From contig JAMXDE010000011.1 of assembly GCA_026770025.1 (NCBI GenBank), positions 1 through 64,000 of the forward strand: a stretch of DNA of 64,000 bases. Direction: 5' to 3'. The notes beneath the pieces are model-generated. The model saw only the letters and a list, made by a program, of their open reading frames with translations. It was not told the DNA's origin and did not search any database. The stretch is from Craspedostauros australis (lineage: Eukaryota > Bacillariophyta > Bacillariophyceae > Mastogloiales > Achnanthaceae). A program made the position numbers and the translations under genes. Each line of letters opens with the position of its first letter. The stretch's first letter is position 1. This document shows, one piece after another, positions 44,435-56,400 of this stretch.

Positions 44435-44966
44435 TTTTGCCACGCTTGACAATGAAAATAATCTCTATGAGCGACCATTTCTTTTGGTGTTGGTCTGATT
44501 AATTCCAGAGCAGAGTATTGCTTGGTATGGTTCAAGTACACACTTGTGCCATGACAACGACGACACTCTTGGATGCCATGATTTCGTTCTTCTCTTTTTG
44601 GTGCTGTGAGTTTGATTTGTGTGTCCCGCAATTATTTCTCCTTCCCCTGGTTGCTCTACTTCGACATACTCGCAATCCGAAGGCCACCGCTTCCGCGAGA
44701 CCATCTTTTGATCATTCACATCAATTGCCAACACGAGGACAGCACAAGTGCTCTTAGCACGACGTCGGGAGTCTATTTCTTACAGTATGCTATCCTTCTA
44801 TGTGATTATCATGCGCAATGATGGAGTAGAGTTATCCACTCGGATCAAAGACCCCCAAATTCACGCTCGATGGCCGCGCATTCTCCATCTTCGTAATGTG
44901 ATGGGCCGATGTGCACACGAGCATTTCTTCCTGCTGTCGATGTCGAAAGCACAGGGCACACACATA
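44435..44966. other. Intergenic
   Basis: 530 bp between the tRNA-Ser gene and the convergent reductase gene; nothing recognised. Confidence 0.45.
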
Positions 44967-46553
44967 TTAATTGTCCTTCGAAACACCAGCCGCCTCAGCC
45001 AGCTTCTTCATCATCTCCAACACCTCCTCCGGGCTGTTCTTCGTGAACTTTCCTTCCGTGAAGGCGGGACCGGCGATGTGCTTTCTACACGTATCTCTGT
45101 CCAGGTACAGCGCTCCATTCTCGATATCGCTCTGCTTCGTGCCCATCAACCACGCGATACCTTCCGATCCCTCCCACGGCGTTCTCAGCGGCTCCAGGAA
45201 CTTCTTCGCACTTCCAAATGCCTCATCCACACCCGCGGTTGATGACCAACCAGGATGCGCCGACACCCACTTGATGTGAGGCCTCGACTTGGCATTCTCC
45301 TCGGCGAGAAGCACCTGCCCGCGCTTGGCATACGAGTAAGCGAACTGACCGTCGTATTTGTGACTCGAGCCATCCCCGTCTGTCGCAGTCGCCCAGTCGG
45401 GGAACTTCGCGTTGTACATCCCACCGCTTGTGACGTAGACGACGCGGGCGGAGTCCTTTGCCGCCTCCAGCTGGGGAAGCAGTAGCTCAGATAGAAGGTA
45501 GGATCCACCCAGCAGATGCAGCGCGAAGGTCAGCTCGTTGCCCTCCGATGTGGTCCTTCGTTCGTTCGCCAATACACCAGCATTGCAGACCAGCACATCC
45601 ACCTTCTCCTCCTTCGATTGGAGCTCCTTGACGGCGGTTCGCACCTGCGCCAGCTCCGAAAGATCAGCCTGTCGATGTCATCATCATCATCATCAGCGAC
45701 AGTACCAGTACCAGTGACAGTTTCAGAGATGCATATCGGGACATGAACATGTGAGTGTTTGGGCATGCGTACAGTGTGATTGCAACAACAAGCATCATAC
45801 TCGCACAAGCCAACACAATCAAAGCCCCATGGTTTGCACTATCTGCGTGTGCAAAGTCAAGCAATGCGGAGCTTTTGCACTCCATCAGAGAGTTGCAGAT
45901 CCCTTCCATGTTGCTCACTTACCAACAAAATGTCGACGCTATCATTCGATGTCTGCTCCACGATCTCGCTTCTCGCTTGCTCTGCGCGTTCCTTCGAACG
46001 ACACAGCATGTAAACTTTGGCGCCCTTTGCTGCTGCGTACGTCGCAAGCTCTCTTCCGACTCCCTTGTTGGCGCTGCGGTGTGCGTATTGGTTCAATGAA
46101 ATGAGGCCATATTATGCAAGATGGAGCATGCAGATTGTGAAGTTACATTGCAGCAAAGTCAGACAGATGAGTTGGGATGAATGTGGCATGAGTTCGATGA
46201 GTTCGATGATGGTGCATAGGTAGAGCAGAGAGGACATCGAACCACCACAGCAACGCCATAGCATCATCAGAGCAGCCCCTTCAAGGAGAGCAACTCAGAA
46301 TGAAAACAGACAGATCATTGATCCTCATGCGGCATCGAACTCACCCTGTCACGACGACGACTCGGCCATCCATGGAGACACCGTCTGCGCCTTCCTGACC
46401 GATGCCGATAGAGGCAGATGCTTGTGGAGGAGTGGCATACTTCTTGATGTGCTTGGCGTAGCCCGTCTGTGTGAAGTGCTGCTTGCCGTAGAGGAAGAAT
46501 TGCGTTGATGAAATTGTTTGTCCCATGATTGCCAGGAATGCTTTGAGTCTCAT
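44967..46553 (-). CDS. Short-chain dehydrogenase/reductase, DHRS12-like
   Basis: Three exons: 46553-46345, 46073-45923 and 45668-44967, with introns of 271 and 254 bp (GTGAGT...CAG and GTAAGT...CAG). The joined frame is 353 residues. The N-terminal part includes FFLYGKQHFTQTGYAKHIKK, resembling the leader of DHRS12. The Rossmann motif VVVVTGANKGVGREL spans the first splice site, and DILLADLSEL spans the second. NAG (VLVCNAG), SSG-type VYVTSGGMYN and the catalytic YSYAK (YxxxK) follow, then VSAHPGWSSTAGV. These are classical SDR features for an NAD(P)H-dependent reductase. The substrate is unknown; DHRS12-type enzymes are poorly characterised. Confidence 0.9.
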
Positions 46554-47283
46554 TCAGGTCTGTGCTGTTGTTGGTTCGTGGTGATGTTGCGTCTGTTACT
46601 GTTGTTTTGTCTGTTGCTGATGTTATGACATCATCTCCAACGAAGAGAGATCTTTCTCGGTGGATCTGTTGGAAGATGGCACACGAGGAAAAGTGCGCAA
46701 CGTGTGCGAGGAGCCTGTGTTGCGATGTGGTGTGATGTGTGGAACGCGGAGAAGTGACGTTTCTCGGAACTTCCTCAAACATGATGATCGGTTGTTGTTG
46801 TTCCTGTTGGTTCTTTGATGGAGAACACGTCATCAGCAACATTCTGACCTGTCCGCCCTCACTTTTTCCACCACCTCCGAATGAGCGCAGACACGGACAA
46901 AGGGATGAAATGCAACGGATCGATGCATGACAACGCGCTGTGAGAACAGCAAGAAGTTGCAACCCTCCACGGAGAGTGGGAGGCACTTCGCGCTACTCAT
47001 ACGAGTACGCTGCGGACCCATCCACGATCGTGCCACTTTCATGGTGCGGAGAATAGTGTACACCGCGGGCAGCAGCTGTTGCGTTGTTGTTGATCAAGCC
47101 GTTTCTGTTCGTGTTTCCATACTCTACTGTCGTTTGCTTTACGTTACTCGTACGGCAATGGATTCTATATTTGAGTTGTTTCTATTGCATTATTATGTAT
47201 CATTTGACAGCACTTTGCGGAGGAGTGGGGTGCCCTCTACCTTCTGCCGCATTTGCCTGTTCATTTCTCTACTCGGACTCTCT
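46554..47283. other. Intergenic
   Basis: 730 bp upstream of the reductase; frames are short and lack domains. Confidence 0.45.
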
Positions 47284-48624
47284 CTAGTAGATGCCCGTCG
47301 ACTGTCCCCACTCGGTGGATGCAATGTAGTTCTCCAATGCACCGCCCAAGTACACCGATGCGGCGCTCACCAACAGTACAATCCACAACGGTGTCGACTT
47401 CGTCTTCTTGTTCACGCTCAGCACGAATGGAACCGTGTACGAAAAGAAACCGAAGCATGAGGTCATCAGATGCAAGGCCTGGATGCCGGTGGATTGGATG
47501 CGGGATGCATTCCTCACGATGTTGAATGACTGGACGAAGTACAGCCATGGCCAGTGGCTGCCGAAGGCGCTTCCCACGGCGTGCGCACCAAGGCCGGATG
47601 CCAATCCTTGGCATGAGAACACGATGGGCTTCACTGACTGGTTCCATCCCAAGATGAATGGAACCAACGCCACCAGCACGGTCGGGAGGAAGGCCAGCAT
47701 GACCTTCTTGGTGTTCGTTGGCGTGATGGCAGCAGCCAGGCCACTCATGCCGCCGCACAATCCCAGGCAGAAGACGAAGTTCGTCCATCCAGATGATGAT
47801 TCCGATTTGGGCAGGTACACCCATCCGTCGAATTCGTGACCGACGATTTCTGCGAAGTTGCCGATGATTGTGATGATGGCACCGATGGCCCAGAAGATGT
47901 CGGAGAGCGTTTGGTCTCGGCCTGTCCAAATCGCTGACTGTTTTGTCTTCTGCGCGTTGTCGTGGTCATTGGTCTCCTTGGTAGCAGCAGTGGCATCGTT
48001 GCCCTTCTTGAGATCCCTCAAGGCCGGCCGCAGGATGGAAACCATGGAGAGCGGCGTGAGGCTGTTGAAGAGATGGACCGCACACAATATGGGCCACAGC
48101 GGCTCCGACATCCGATCATCGAGTCTGGATTCCATGAGTGGCTCCAGTTGATAGGAGATAGCGAGCGATGCCAGGAAGCACGTGGCGATGGACTGGAACC
48201 ATTCCAGGGTGAGCGCCGAGCTTCTGAGCGTCTGGACGGCCCCGTACATGTAGAATGTCGCCAGGATGGGGACGGCGACCTCCAAAGACAGCAGATTTCG
48301 GAGGCCATCATGCAGCTGGGCATCATTCTGCTTGTCGTTGATGTGCATGGTGGTACCGATGGTGGTTGCCGTGATGAGGATGATGGCAGAGTTCATCTTT
48401 GCTGTGGTCGACATGGATGTTGTTGTTGCTGCTGGTGGTGGTGGCGGTGTAGAGGAGGTGGCTTTCATGGTTGTAGAGCTGAGGTTGTCGGTTCGTCCTG
48501 TGCTGTGCTGTACTATAATCGTTTGTGTGTTGCTTCGTTGTGTTGATTGTTGCTTGTTTCGATTTGTGAGCATTCCGGAGGCATCGCAGTTCAACAGGCC
48601 CGACTTCTCTCCCATCACATCCAT
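47284..48624 (-). CDS. Multipass membrane protein of unknown function
   Basis: 446 residues if started at 48624; a start at 48468 (MKATSST) or later would remove a polar leader. I count about eight to ten hydrophobic helices, for example LEVAVPILATFYMYGAVQTL, FQSIATCFLASLAI, FWAIGAIITIIGNFAEIVG, FVFCLGLCGGMSGLAAAIT, VMLAFLPTVLVALVPFILGW and LWIVLLVSAASVYLGGAL. A Lys/Asp/Thr-rich loop (about 215-245) separates two halves. No family signature is recognised. It is probably an integral membrane protein of the secretory system or plastid envelope; the N-terminus has no clear ASAFAP site. Confidence 0.7.
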   Translation of the reverse strand: MDVMGEKSGLLNCDASGMLTNRNKQQSTQRSNTQTIIVQHSTGRTDNLSSTTMKATSSTPPPPPAATTTSMSTTAKMNSAIILITATTIGTTMHINDKQNDAQLHDGLRNLLSLEVAVPILATFYMYGAVQTLRSSALTLEWFQSIATCFLASLAISYQLEPLMESRLDDRMSEPLWPILCAVHLFNSLTPLSMVSILRPALRDLKKGNDATAATKETNDHDNAQKTKQSAIWTGRDQTLSDIFWAIGAIITIIGNFAEIVGHEFDGWVYLPKSESSSGWTNFVFCLGLCGGMSGLAAAITPTNTKKVMLAFLPTVLVALVPFILGWNQSVKPIVFSCQGLASGLGAHAVGSAFGSHWPWLYFVQSFNIVRNASRIQSTGIQALHLMTSCFGFFSYTVPFVLSVNKKTKSTPLWIVLLVSAASVYLGGALENYIASTEWGQSTGIY

Positions 48625-48827
48625 CCCCTCAATTGCCCATAGGGTTGACGTGGTAAATCATGACCGTGCTGTGTGCACGAGTGCGTATGCATGCTCGGTA
48701 TTGGATTCCCAAGACCACACCGCAAAGATCGCCACGACTTCTGCGTTCGCGTCAATGCCAGCATGTTCTCACAAAGAATGAACCTGTGCGGGGAGTTCGT
48801 TGTCTGCAGCGTCGCTGGTTTGGTTGT

Positions 48828-48920
48828 TGTTAAAATAGCGCGCTGCGGAACCGAACCACGGAGCCAGTCCACGCCCTGCATGAACACAAGAAATTAACGC
48901 TTATAACCCATGTCGCGACA
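48828..48920. repeat. 93-bp direct repeat, copy A
   Basis: Matches 49092-49184 at 92 of 93 positions. On the minus strand it contains GGTTCGGTTCC, a box-B-like RNA polymerase III motif, and a TTTT run at the far end. One edge carries the palindrome TGTCGCGACA and the other an AGCGCGCT palindrome. It is not a complete tRNA by my folding. Confidence 0.85.
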
Positions 48921-49091
48921 CCCTCCCTAATTCTTGGATTCATGCCCTTGAGCCCCCCTATCATGAGGACCCCCCACACTCTATCTTTATACTGCCGCTG
49001 TAGGCAGTCGGCAAGTTTCGGGTGTTTCTGTGTGTTTTCGTAGCAGGGGTGGGTACCAGCCGACGGAATCGAACCTTAGGCCACGCTACCA

Positions 49092-49184
49092 TGTTAAAAT
49101 AGCGCGCTGCGGAATCGAACCACGGAGCCAGTCCACGCCCTGCATGAACACAAGAAATTAACGCTTATAACCCATGTCGCGACA
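49092..49184. repeat. 93-bp direct repeat, copy B
   Basis: Second copy, 264 bp downstream of copy A, with an exact box-B-like GGTTCGATTCC on the minus strand. An adjacent unit at about 49053-49091 also carries GGTTCGATTCCG on the minus strand after a TAGCGTGGCC box-A-like stretch. The cluster may be tRNA-derived or an unknown small RNA locus. Confidence 0.85.
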
Positions 49185-49898
49185 GGTTGTGACCAACATG
49201 GCGAGGAGTTGCGCACAGTCTTTCCTCCCAACATCAATGCTTCATGCTGTGTCGTGATTCGTTGGTGTGACTGACACGTCGCCAATCTGCCTTGAACCGG
49301 TGGTTGCCTGGCACGGTGCCGTACATAGACTCGCGCCAACTAGTGCTCTGTCTATGTGTGTACTCGTATTGCCTGTTCCTGTCATCACGAGGAACCTTAG
49401 CCAATACGAAGTGTACGGTATACTCTTGGCGTCGTGTACTGATAGTCTATCTCAGAGGCGGTACATCCGTGTCGAGTGCAGTACGAGTAGGTAGAGTCGG
49501 CTGCTATGTGGCGTATTAGATGTGCTCGTACAGATATCAGGAGCATCGCTAACCCACCCTCTCCCCCCCCCAGCCTCGGATACCGTATTGCAGCACATCT
49601 CAGGACAAAGATGAGACACACAGCACAGCAATAGGTTGAAGAGCGTGTCGAGTAGACGAAGGTGGCAGAGATGACTGAGGATTTGCTGGAGTCGGGACCC
49701 AATGAATGGGAAAGGAATGTGATGCGGCAATCGAAAGGCTTGGTAAAGACGTGCCAAAAGGAACAGGCAACCTACCCTTCGAATGCATAGCATGATAAGA
49801 TAGATAGTATTAGTACGAAGATGATGGCTTCGCTCACTCCACCATCGAGCAAAAGTGAAGCAGAGATTGTGCCTGGAGTTGTGTAATTCAACAAAAAG

Positions 49899-49971
49899 TG
49901 GACATTGCCGGAATCGAACCGGCGACCTTATGCATGCTAAGCATACGCGCTGCCAACTGCGCCAAACGCCC
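49899..49971 (-). tRNA. trnA-AGC: tRNA-Ala(AGC)
   Basis: 73 nt, no intron. Reading the minus strand: acceptor GGGCGTT against AATGTCC with a G3:U70 pair, the identity element for alanyl-tRNA synthetase. D arm GCGCAGTTGGCAGCGC; anticodon stem TATGC/GCATA with loop TTAGCAT (anticodon AGC); T arm GCCGG-TTCGATT-CCGGC; discriminator A. A TTTTT terminator follows. CCA not encoded. Confidence 0.95.
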
Positions 49972-50765
49972 ACGAGCTGTTGTTGCTTGGTGACAATTCA
50001 AAATGCTCCAGAGTTCATTTACCTATCATGAAATCTCTCATTTTCTTTCTACATTCAGAAGCTTGCTGTCTGTTGCTTTGCAACCTCTCCAACATCCTCC
50101 TCCTCATCGCTTTTGTCTGGTCTTGCATTGGACGATTTCGGAAAAGTAACAAGATGCTCTTCGTATTAGCAGCTCGTACATATTGTATTCCTATCATGGA
50201 AGGCATGGCGCTTCTGCCGTTCCTGGAGACAACGAGCTTCATCGTCCAGTGACGCAGGACTTCCACGTGACCTTACAGAGACAGTGGAGCAAAGCGATCC
50301 TCCTTACCAACACAACGTATTGATAAACTGAACTGTAGAGCAGCCAAGCTGGAAGAGGAGCAGAGGCGCAATCTATGGCACATGGCTCGTGTCATCCTGT
50401 CTCTCTAGCTTCGATCACAGAATTCTCCAATCAATCAAGCGAACTCTGGGAGCGTCTGTTTGTCGCGAGCAGCTTTGCCTGTTGTTCTCGCCACATGAGC
50501 GACTGCCTGTGACAACAAGAACAAAACAGGATTCGGTCGCTTTGGCGCCAACGCCGGAGAGGCATCAACTCACAAAGAGAGACACAGACACAAAGTGCCA
50601 AGAGAGGGAAAGAGAGAGAGCGACGATTTTGCGACCCTGACCAGCAACAAGACGAGTTGACCAACTTGAAGTGAAGCCACGGTGACTTTGTGGCCATCCC
50701 GCAACACAGTTACAAGTCAGACAGTACACACACGTACGCCAGAGGAGCAACCCGAACGAAGCAAC
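49972..50765. other. Intergenic
   Basis: A purine-rich tract (GAGAGGGAAAGAGAGAGAGCGA) lies near 50597-50621 in the leader of the next gene. No coding evidence. Confidence 0.45.
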
Positions 50766-52280
50766 ATGATAAAAAGCGGGAGCAGAGGGGAGAAAAGGTC
50801 GCAAGTGCCAGGTCCTCGCCATGGTGGCGCGGCCGCAACCTCCGCAGGTGCTGCTGGTACTCCTTCTCTGAAAGATGATGGATTTCTCAACAGCGCAACG
50901 ACTTTGGGTCGCACAGTCAGCATCACCGTGGAAGCCTCTCAGGCGTTGCAACGACATCTCCTTCGGATTGATCTGGTTGCAGAGATCCGCGATCAACGCA
51001 GCAAGCGCAAGGTGGTCTCCGATACTGCCACTACCGCCACCACCACCACCAACGACACAAGTAACACCAACACCACCAATCGCCGCAAGTTGCCAAAATC
51101 CAGGAGCAGACCGGCTGTGCATTCACCGCCCCGTGCAACGTTGGCATCGAATCCGCAGCTTGCACCAGGGAAGCATCACCACTTTCCCAACGAACGCCTG
51201 GCCACTTCGGAGAGAATCGCGAGAGATCCACTGCAGTCGTTGGCGGCTGGTTGCTCTCCAAAACGGCGTCTCGTGCGAAGAAAGCACAAACGGACTGTTG
51301 CTGAGGCCTCTCTCCTTTCAACAGAAACACTCCCAGATCTGCAGGTACCCTTGCCGAAGGCCTCGAAAAGTACGCGAGCCCGGAGTTCATTTTCGCAGGA
51401 ACCTGACTCACAAATGCAAGACAAGTCAGACAACCAGGACGTGATCGATCTCACAGACGATCTGGAGTACGACAACACAGAACAAGAGCTGAAGATGGAC
51501 ATGCTCAACCAATCGCATGCGCAGGGCTCTCATCCACTGAATCAGAGCACAAGCACGAATGCGCCCATAAACATGAACGTCAGAACAAACACTAAAAAAC
51601 GCACCACCTACGAACAACAGCGCGCGTACATTCAGCAGCAACAACAGCAACAACGACGACAACAACGACGACAACAGCTACAAGAGCAGCAGCTAAAACA
51701 TCAACGACGACAGAAGCAACAGCAGCAGCAGAGACTGATGGCCAACCACCGTCCTGACTATCAATACGCCAAGAAGAAATCGCGAAACATCAGATCAATC
51801 ACCGCGGAGGAAATCGCACCCAGCATAACGGATGATGCCACAGGCGTGATCTACATCATGAATCGTCGGGTCAACATGAACAATCTGCAGAGAGGCGCCA
51901 GCACGTACTCATTGCTGCGAGCATGGGTAGAAGATGATCCGTATCGCCAACGAACACATTGGGACCTCAACGATGATGTTGTGACGCCCCCTCGGCGATC
52001 GACGCCGCCTGCATCCACACAGAGGAACTCAAACGCAACCAATTCATCCGCAACCGTGAAGTGCCAACAACGACAACAGTCGCAAGCGAGCAAACGGTCG
52101 GAACCCGAGAAATCGGACAGGCAAGCAACTTCCCGAACGAATCACAATCCCGTCAACCTCACGGCTGACATGGTACAACGCGCCAAGGCAGCGAAGCGAT
52201 CATATCTTCAGAGCAGGGCCTGGAAGAGACAGCAGGCCAGGGAGAACCTCAAGAGGCTCGGCGTGCGGCTTCAGCGATGA
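50766..52280 (+). CDS. Low-complexity nuclear-type protein, possibly LIN37-like
   Basis: 504 residues from the ATG at 50766; the open frame extends upstream without an ATG. Most is disordered: Ser/Arg/Thr-rich to residue 220, an acidic SIM-like DVIDLTDDLEYD (about 226), then a long Gln/Arg tract (about 285-325) from CAA/CAG repeats. A compact conserved-looking block follows: TAEEIAPSITDD, GVIYIMNRRVNMNNL and ASTYSLLRAWVEDDPYRQ. The Y.LLR.WV.DDP core resembles the signature of LIN37, a subunit of the DREAM/MuvB cell-cycle repressor complex. This is a suggestion from a short motif only. The C-terminus is basic (RAKAAKRSYLQSRAWKRQQ). No targeting peptide; a nuclear location is likely. Confidence 0.6.
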   Translation: MIKSGSRGEKRSQVPGPRHGGAAATSAGAAGTPSLKDDGFLNSATTLGRTVSITVEASQALQRHLLRIDLVAEIRDQRSKRKVVSDTATTATTTTNDTSNTNTTNRRKLPKSRSRPAVHSPPRATLASNPQLAPGKHHHFPNERLATSERIARDPLQSLAAGCSPKRRLVRRKHKRTVAEASLLSTETLPDLQVPLPKASKSTRARSSFSQEPDSQMQDKSDNQDVIDLTDDLEYDNTEQELKMDMLNQSHAQGSHPLNQSTSTNAPINMNVRTNTKKRTTYEQQRAYIQQQQQQQRRQQRRQQLQEQQLKHQRRQKQQQQQRLMANHRPDYQYAKKKSRNIRSITAEEIAPSITDDATGVIYIMNRRVNMNNLQRGASTYSLLRAWVEDDPYRQRTHWDLNDDVVTPPRRSTPPASTQRNSNATNSSATVKCQQRQQSQASKRSEPEKSDRQATSRTNHNPVNLTADMVQRAKAAKRSYLQSRAWKRQQARENLKRLGVRLQR

Positions 52281-53431
52281 TTCAAGCCATGACGCCAAGA
52301 GCTTATGACATCTGAGTGTGACTTTGGTTCCAGATGTCAGCACTGTTAGCCTGGCGTGTGTAGTGGTGAGATCGTGGGCTCTGGTTTGGAGGTTAAATTG
52401 TAATCGTTATTTGTCGATTAGTTGGTTGTAGAGTTGATTGAACTTGCGGATCATGAGCTGATGATGAGATGTTGTTCTGTCAGATTCCAAGTTGCAGGGT
52501 CAGCAGCATCTCCCGTGTTATCCGTCGTGATCATCCTCATTCAGTTTGATTTACCGCGATGCACCGTGTTATTGATAGCTCGGTCTTGGGTCGCGATCGT
52601 ACTCCGATGGTGTGCTCGGTTGTGCGATGGCCATCCGGATCCACGATCGATCCGGATCCATCGCCGTGTTTGGGTCCAGGATTAACACACAAGGAGCATT
52701 GTTGAAATTTTGGAGCGTGTTGATTCCTGGATCGTGGATGCTTTGAGACTTGATCAAAATCCATTCGCAACGCGTTTGGGCATTCTCATGGCACAAGGTG
52801 TGCTGGTCATTGAAATAAACCCACGCTGAGCTGACGTCGATGGGCGCTGTGCTGCGCCAGTCTTCGCATCTGGGATGATGCCTTTTCTGCCACTCTACCA
52901 ACGCCATGCTCTGTTGTCACATGAAGTTGTGTATGCGTGTGGCTGCTCCCTTCAACCGAGACAGCGTTGTCAAATTGTTCGAAAGAGCGAATTCATCACT
53001 GGTTGTTGTCCCCTCCGTGGAGTGAGCAATTTTCCAACCAGTACCTCAGTTCTCGACACAATGGAACTGCGACATAGAATATTTTTTGAGAACAGGCATC
53101 CGCTGGTACCAACGAACGTTATTTATGCACTCTGTGGGAACGCGTTTATTCAAAAATACAGAGAGGTTGTATCGAGAGGTACAACATGCACGAGTATGCA
53201 GGGTCCTGTTCCCTGTTTCATTCTCTCCCAAGTACCGACCATGACTAAAATGTCATCGACACGACCACATCCCTTCGGACATGACTTGGGAGCAATTCCC
53301 GATCAGCACAGAGCGAGCCAGATAGACCATCGGCATGATCATCACCGCCGTCGTCTTCACTACTCGACTGCCACCACGACTGCTGCCTCAATCAAATTTA
53401 AATCTCAACATAAAAAACTGAAGTCAAGCAA
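52281..53431. other. Intergenic, acyl-ligase promoter side
   Basis: 1.15 kb with GATCC-rich sequence near 52650-52690 and an AT-rich leader before 53432. No supported gene. Confidence 0.45.
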
Positions 53432-56400
53432 ATGTTTCCTTTGATTGTGGATACTGAAGCCACAGCTACCATGGATATGCCTCATGTACCAAATACCTCT
53501 GCCTTGGCAGCGGCTCAGGCTACCAATAGTCCTCATATGGATATCGACGCCATGGATATCACAGCTGACACCATGCAGTCGTCACCAGACAAGGGCCAAA
53601 CATTGAGTCGCCTCAACTGTGATGCCAACGCCACTGAGCACGATGTCATCCACAAATCCATCCAAAACAAGTCCTTCATCGACCACATCAAGTTCATCGT
53701 CGAACTCAAGTCTGACACCGTCTTCTCCACTTGGTACAACGACAAGGGAAAGGCAATCAACAACTACACCTTCCAACAGCTCTGGGACGAAGCGGGGCAC
53801 TGTGCCCACCTCCTTCGCAACAAATGGAGCGTCAACAAAGGGGACCGTGTCGTCCTCTGTTACGACTTCGGTCTGCACTTCTTCGCCATCTTCCTGGGAT
53901 GCCTCCGTGCAGGAGTAACAGCCGTGTTGGTCTACCCTCCGGCGCCGCCGCTCGTCAAGTCGCTCACCAAGATGAACAAGGTGATCAAGGATTGCTCTCC
54001 GGCACTCATCCTCACTCAGACATCCATCAACCTCCTTCGAGCTGCCGATCGTGCCAACCCAACATCCAAAAGCCAGTCCATGTGGCCAAGCGGGGTGAAG
54101 TACCAAGTCACCGATCGCATCATCCGTCACGATCCGTTCATCATCAACAAAAACAAGAGCAACAGCAACAGCTCCAAGCAAGCCAAGAAAGGCTTCCTTT
54201 CCAGCGTCATCTCTGGCCGTTCATCGTCGCCGCCACCTTCCTTCGATGAACCAAACATCGCAGGATCGGATCTGGCGTTCCTCCAGTACACATCCGGGAG
54301 TACTGGCAACCCCAAGGGCGTCATGGTGACTCATGATGCACTGAGAGCCAACGTTGAGCTCGTGCAAAGCTATTGGCTTGCATGCTGCGCCAAGGGCGCA
54401 AACGAAAAGAAGACAACGCCGGAGCGATTCGTAACATGTTCTTGGTTGCCGCAGTATCATGACATGGGCCTTATCCAAATGGCCGTCACGCCATTGGCAG
54501 GCGCCTTCCGTGTCCACATGACATCACCGGTCTCATTCATCCGCAACCCGTTGCTTTGGATTGACCTCATGTCACAACACAAGTGCCACATCGGTGCTGC
54601 TCCCGACTTTGCCTATCGGTTGGTCACCCGCAAGTTCAACGAGACCAAGGAAGATCTTACCCACAAGCTGGACCTCTCCAGTGTACTTCATTTCCAGAAC
54701 GCTGCAGAGCCAATCCGGCTGGACACGGAGAAAGGATTCGCCGAGGCATTCTGTTCGCATGGCTTGCGCAAGGACTGGTTCCTCGCAGCATACGGACTGG
54801 CAGAGAACGTCGTTGGTGCCAGCTACAACCACGGCTCCCATCTTTCCACCATCCGCGAAGGTGAAGATCTCCAACCATTCATCGCCATCGCACATCGCGG
54901 AAATCTGCACAGCTCCATCGATATCATCATCGTGGACTCGGATACCCGAGTACAGCGTCCAGACAACGTCACGGGAGAGATCTGGATCGCCGGGGCCTCT
55001 GTGACCGCTGGGTACTACAATCAGCCACAGCTCACCGCCGAAACCTTCCAAGCTACACTCCAAGGCGATTCATCATCCGATGCCGATCGTAAGATCTACT
55101 TGCGGACAGGAGACTACGGATTCTACCAAGAGGACTATCTCTACATCTGCGGACGCAAGAAGGACATCATCATCGTCAATGGTGTCAACTACTACCCGCA
55201 AGATATCGAGCACGCCGTTGAAGAGGCCTCATCTGCCGTCCGTCCAGGGTGTGTCGCTGCCTTCTCATCTGATGAAACCGGCAACGATGGACAGCTCGAG
55301 ATCGTCTTTGAGATCCGAGTCAATCATGCAGACGATGCCGCAACAGTCTGTCAGGAGATCAGAAAGGTCGTGATTGAGCACATCGGGTTGACACCTGTCA
55401 CAATCGCAGCCGTCAAGGAACGCACCATCTCCAAAACAACAAGCGGCAAGATCCAGAGACGCCAAAATCGCCAACGTCTTCGCGATGGAGACCAGAAAGC
55501 AATATTCAACTTCAGTGCAAACCCAACTCCAACCGCCCAAGTTGCACTGGATGGCGATGTCAAGTCGTCCACCAAAACAATATCGACCAGAAACACCGAC
55601 CAATTCGAAGACAGCAGAGACATAGACTTTTGCGAGCTTGTGAAGAGCTGCATTGGAGCAGACGTCAAGGCCGAAGACACGTGGAAGGACATTGGGCTAT
55701 CATCCATGATGGAGATCGAGCTGCGACAGTCTCTTGCTCAACGATACAACACGTCTCTCCCTTCCAACTGCTTCGAGCTATTTCCGACAGTCGTAGACTT
55801 GGAAATATTTCTGGAGGCATCTACTGGGCAGGCACTGCCAACCAGCCTTCCAAAACTCAAGAGACTTGTCACTTTTCTAGATGAGAAACCGCTTGCACCG
55901 CTCACATCCGCCACCATTCAGTTCGTCGGTGTGCTCGTCATCCTCTTCATGTTCGCACTTCCCATCGTGCCCGCCTACGAGATTGGGAAGGTGCTGGTCA
56001 ACGACGATCGCGCCTACGAGCTCTTCTTCATTGACCTCTCTCCGTACGTGTGGGTGTGGTATCCACTCGTCGTCCCGTTCTGGGCCATCACGTTCACTAT
56101 CGAAGTCATTCTCGCAAAGTGGATCGTCATTGGCAGATACAGAGAGGGGTACATCAGTCAGACCGACATTTACTTTCTTCGATGGTGGTTCGTGGATCGG
56201 CTTGTGCACATCTGGGAGAGCTTCCTTGGACGCTTCATCATGGGCACCCCACTGGTAGTGTTCTTCGATTACTTGATGGGAGCGAATGTGCATGCATCAT
56301 CGAGCATCGATACATTCATCCGTGAGTTCGATCTCGTGGATATCGGTCCCGATGCCACGGTGAGCGAGGGTATCCGGTGTCGCATGTTCGGCCCGTGCAA

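Larger units (their letters stand above)
48625..49898. other. Intergenic with repeats described separately
   Basis: Apart from the 93-bp repeats there is no coding frame with a domain. A C-run (about 49561-49570) and poly-purine stretches are present. Confidence 0.45.

Noticed and set aside
48828-49184. tRNA-Sec or another complete tRNA in the 93-bp repeats
   Set aside because: A T-arm-like part and a TCA near a possible loop exist, but no matching acceptor or D arm could be folded.
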